From Laetiporus sulphureus 93-53 (taxonomy: Eukaryota > Basidiomycota > Agaricomycetes > Polyporales > Laetiporaceae): 19,919 nucleotides of DNA. Position numbers and translations under genes: made by a program. Positions 17,685 through 19,919 of the stretch are shown here, piece by piece. The number at the start of each line of letters is the position of its first letter. The stretch's first letter is position 1. Below the pieces are notes generated by a model. It was not told the DNA's origin, did no database searches, and saw nothing but the letters and a program-made list of their open reading frames with translations. Location: NCBI RefSeq assembly GCF_001632365.1, contig NW_024468618.1, positions 17,731 to 37,649 of the forward strand, in the 5' to 3' direction.

Positions 17685-19679
17685 ATGTCGGGCGTGGTCG
17701 CAATCCAGCCATCCAACATGGACAGCAATAGTATAGACTCCTTTCTGTTGCAGCTCGTGAAAAGGACGACTAAGATGGTCGATCAAAATGCCGGTGATGC
17801 AAGGTTTGCCAGAGAGTTATCACTCGTCAAGCTCCCAGATACTAACGTGTTTCGTGCCCATGTACAGTAATGACACTGTGAGTTTTTCTGATTGTATCGT
17901 TCACATGCTCATTCGAACGCGTTGTTGCCGGTGGCGCAGTTGGACATCATCGATGGATTGCTCAGAACGACCGCAGCCAACGTGCGGGCGACGTTGAACG
18001 CTAGACTTCCCATCAACCGCTTGCCTCCCGAGATTCTGACACTGATCTTCAAAATGCTTCGGGATCCCGCTCTCTTGACGAGCGCTAACTCTTGGCATTA
18101 TGAAAACCGCACGCATGCTATATGGGATCATGAGGCGACAAACCCGCAAAATCTAGTGACAGCGACTCACGCCTGTCGGCATTGGCGGAATGTCGCGCTC
18201 GCGAACGCGTCCCTCTGGGACACATTATGCTGCAATCGCTTAGGCGCTGCCGTAGGGGAGTTTTTAGAGCGCTCCGGCTCTGTACCTCTTTGCGTTGTAG
18301 AAGATGATCGTGACCTGGGTGATGCATTTCTCAGCACGGTGCCGTTGCTCTCAGCGCGCTTGCGCGAACTTCATTTCCTTGACCTCCCCGGCTATAGATA
18401 CCAGGAACCGTTGTACGGTCTCATGTCCGAGCTCCAATTTCCAACTCCTCATCTAAGGATGCTCACACTTGGTGTTAGAAGAAGCTCCGGCCCCCGTGGT
18501 CACGGTGCCATCCTGTTCAACGGCGTCACGCCATGCTTGGAGCGGCTGTCCCTGTTCGGCCTACGCTGGTTGCCCACGAACCAATTCCCTAATCTAACCC
18601 ATCTTTACCTGTACAATTACTGCCCGGTACCCATCAAGCTTTCATCCCTGCTGTCAAGAACTCTTCAACTCATCGATCTCGTAGTCTCTGAGGAAAATGG
18701 CCGAGACAGAAAAGCCGCATTGGACGATTATCCCCACACACCCTTGTTGTCATTCACAACGACCGGACCACCGGACGAAATTCTGAAAGTGTCACTTCCT
18801 CTACTTCAGAGGATTGTCTTCCGTCATGCTTCTGGAATCCTCGCACATGTCTTGCCAGGGCTCATCATCAGTGACGATGCTGCCATTCGAATTGAAGACT
18901 TGACAATCAGAGATAGTTCAGATTTCCTCATCATCCGTAACCTGTTGCAGCCCTGAGGGTCTTTGTTGAATATCGATACCCAGATATTTCGATCATCGCC
19001 GTCGGCAATTCCACTGGATTTTCTTTACGCCACTTGGTGAGCAACGAACCAGATGACTGGTGTGCTACCCTACCTCGGATACTATCTCTCCACAAGATAG
19101 TCGAACTATGGCTTCTTGAGGAGCAACAGAATCGTCGTTTCCGGGATGAACGACGAGGTCGCCAGGATCACTCTCTAAGAAACGTAATCCGAGAGTCATC
19201 ATCGCTTCAAAAGATCGTCCTACATGCTCGCAGCTTGTATATCGTTGTCGATATTCTCCGTTCATCCGAAGGTGCATCGACGTTGTGCCCTCAGCTCTCC
19301 TCTATGCATGTACTATTTTCGTGGCGCGATGATGACATGTCGGCGCTCTCGGTCCTCGCGGATGTGCAGCCGCAGTTTCCCGTGAGGCAACTTATCGTTG
19401 GATTTCTCCCCGACTATAAGGGAAATCGGGGCCCTATGGGAGATCTGCAGCACTTCGGGTCGGTGGAGTATGTTCATCATGAAGAGATGCCGAAGAGACC
19501 ATGCCGCCTCCGTGTTCGACGCCTGCGCACCTGCTGTGGCCCTCCTGGCACGAACTCTGCCACTCTGCTATGGACACTGTGAGTCCTCCCTCTTGTATTT
19601 CTCGTCCCATGTTGGCTGATTGAACATCGGATCGCTGCTTATTTTTCTTGCCTCTGCCACGTACAAGTTGGCATGCTAG
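17685..19679 (+). CDS. F-box protein with LRR-like C-terminal region, frame disrupted
   Basis: Exons are 17685-17803, a 10-nt microexon 17868-17877, then 17940 onward. The N terminus is a short helical segment; a second Met at codon 12 has a better Kozak context (AACATGG). The F-box starts near residue 67 (INRLPPEILTLIFKML), followed by TATHACRHWRNVALANASLWDTL, the usual mushroom F-box pattern that binds Skp1 in SCF ubiquitin ligases. Leucine-rich segments follow (LRELHFLDL, LERLSLFGL, LTHLYLYN). The frame stops at 18954-18956, but coding-like sequence continues in another frame (SIIAVGNSTGFSLRHL, then DDWCATLPRILSLHKIVELWLLEEQ). A 47-nt intron (18937-18983) or a one-base loss in CCC at 18951-18953 would both connect them. 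A second frame change near 19483-19500 is needed to reach the likely C terminus PAHLLWPSWHELCHSAMDT and a last 89-nt intron (19579-19667) to TAG at 19677. It may be a pseudogene. Confidence 0.75.
17868..17877 (+). other. Ten-nucleotide microexon of the F-box gene
   Basis: TAATGACACT is flanked by introns of 64 nt (17804-17867; with an ACTAAC branch motif and GTACAG acceptor) and 62 nt (17878-17939; GTGAGT donor, GGCGCAG acceptor). Splicing gives Ala-Ser-Asn-Asp-Thr-Leu-Asp-Ile and joins the N-terminal exon to the F-box exon in frame. Confidence 0.75.
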
Positions 19680-19919
19680 CTGGAGATCAATGGCATGGGT
19701 GGAACCGGATGGTCTTGTTCAAAGCTTTCTTTCTCTTTCCCTCGCCGTTCTTGCAGACTGCTGCCTGTTTTCTTTGCCGGTGTCCCATGATTCGATTATC
19801 TTCATTCTGCTCTATGATTGTCACTGTTGGGAATGCCCGGAGGGAGCAATCCGAGAGCACCCAGTGAAGACGTTGTGGCTGGTGCCACATTACGTAATAT
19901 TCCAAATATGTACTTATAT
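19680..19919 (+). other. 3' flank of the F-box gene
   Basis: This 240-bp end of the window has pyrimidine-rich tracts (GCTTTCTTTCTCTTTCCCTC) but no convincing coding sequence. It is probably the 3' UTR of the F-box gene or intergenic DNA. Confidence 0.4.

Noticed and set aside
1..19919. CRISPR arrays, rRNA genes, bacterial operon signals
   Set aside because: No repeat-spacer pattern, rRNA sequence or ribosome-binding sites were seen; spliced genes show the DNA is eukaryotic.

Overview
The window looks like nuclear DNA of a filamentous basidiomycete, probably a mushroom-forming Agaricomycete and possibly a wood-decay polypore. The evidence is many GT-AG introns of about 47-65 nt, a fungal copia retrotransposon, an Rsp5-type E3 ligase, a mushroom-style F-box/LRR gene and a very long fungal tyrosine-decarboxylase-like gene. 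The species cannot be named from sequence alone. All gene models below were built by hand from reading frames and splice sites.

Layout. Positions 1-5133 hold a nearly complete Ty1/copia LTR retrotransposon on the minus strand; the left LTR is cut by the window edge. It has gag, protease, integrase, reverse transcriptase and RNase H, a primer site matching an initiator-tRNA anticodon arm, and a polypurine tract. The visible parts of its two LTRs are identical, yet the coding region has one -1 frame break and one in-frame TGA. It ends about 200 bp upstream of a ten-exon WD40-repeat gene with a C-terminal membrane segment (5330-6925, plus), whose middle has doubtful splice sites. A gene-poor stretch follows (6926-8681), with only weak candidates. 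Next comes a clean nine-exon NEDD4/Rsp5-type HECT ubiquitin ligase (8682-11654, plus; 839 residues with C2, three WW and HECT domains). After about 1.2 kb of untranslated or intergenic DNA there is a minus-strand gene remnant with a PD-(D/E)xK-like motif and a premature stop (12848-13521). A seven-exon PLP-dependent decarboxylase (13850-17490, plus; 1108 residues) includes a 5-nt microexon and is preceded by an overlapping upstream ORF in a strong Kozak context. Last is an F-box gene (17685 to about 19679, plus) with a 10-nt microexon and one or two frame problems.

The genes do not form an obvious pathway or cluster. The two conserved enzyme genes have exact open frames through all their exons, while the retroelement, the WD40 gene, the nuclease-like gene and the F-box gene all carry breaks. 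This suggests decay of accessory genes around conserved ones rather than uniform sequencing error. I see no new defence, mobile or biosynthetic system. The most interesting points are the microexons, the overlapping uORF, the large C-terminal extension of the decarboxylase and the broken but apparently young copia element.
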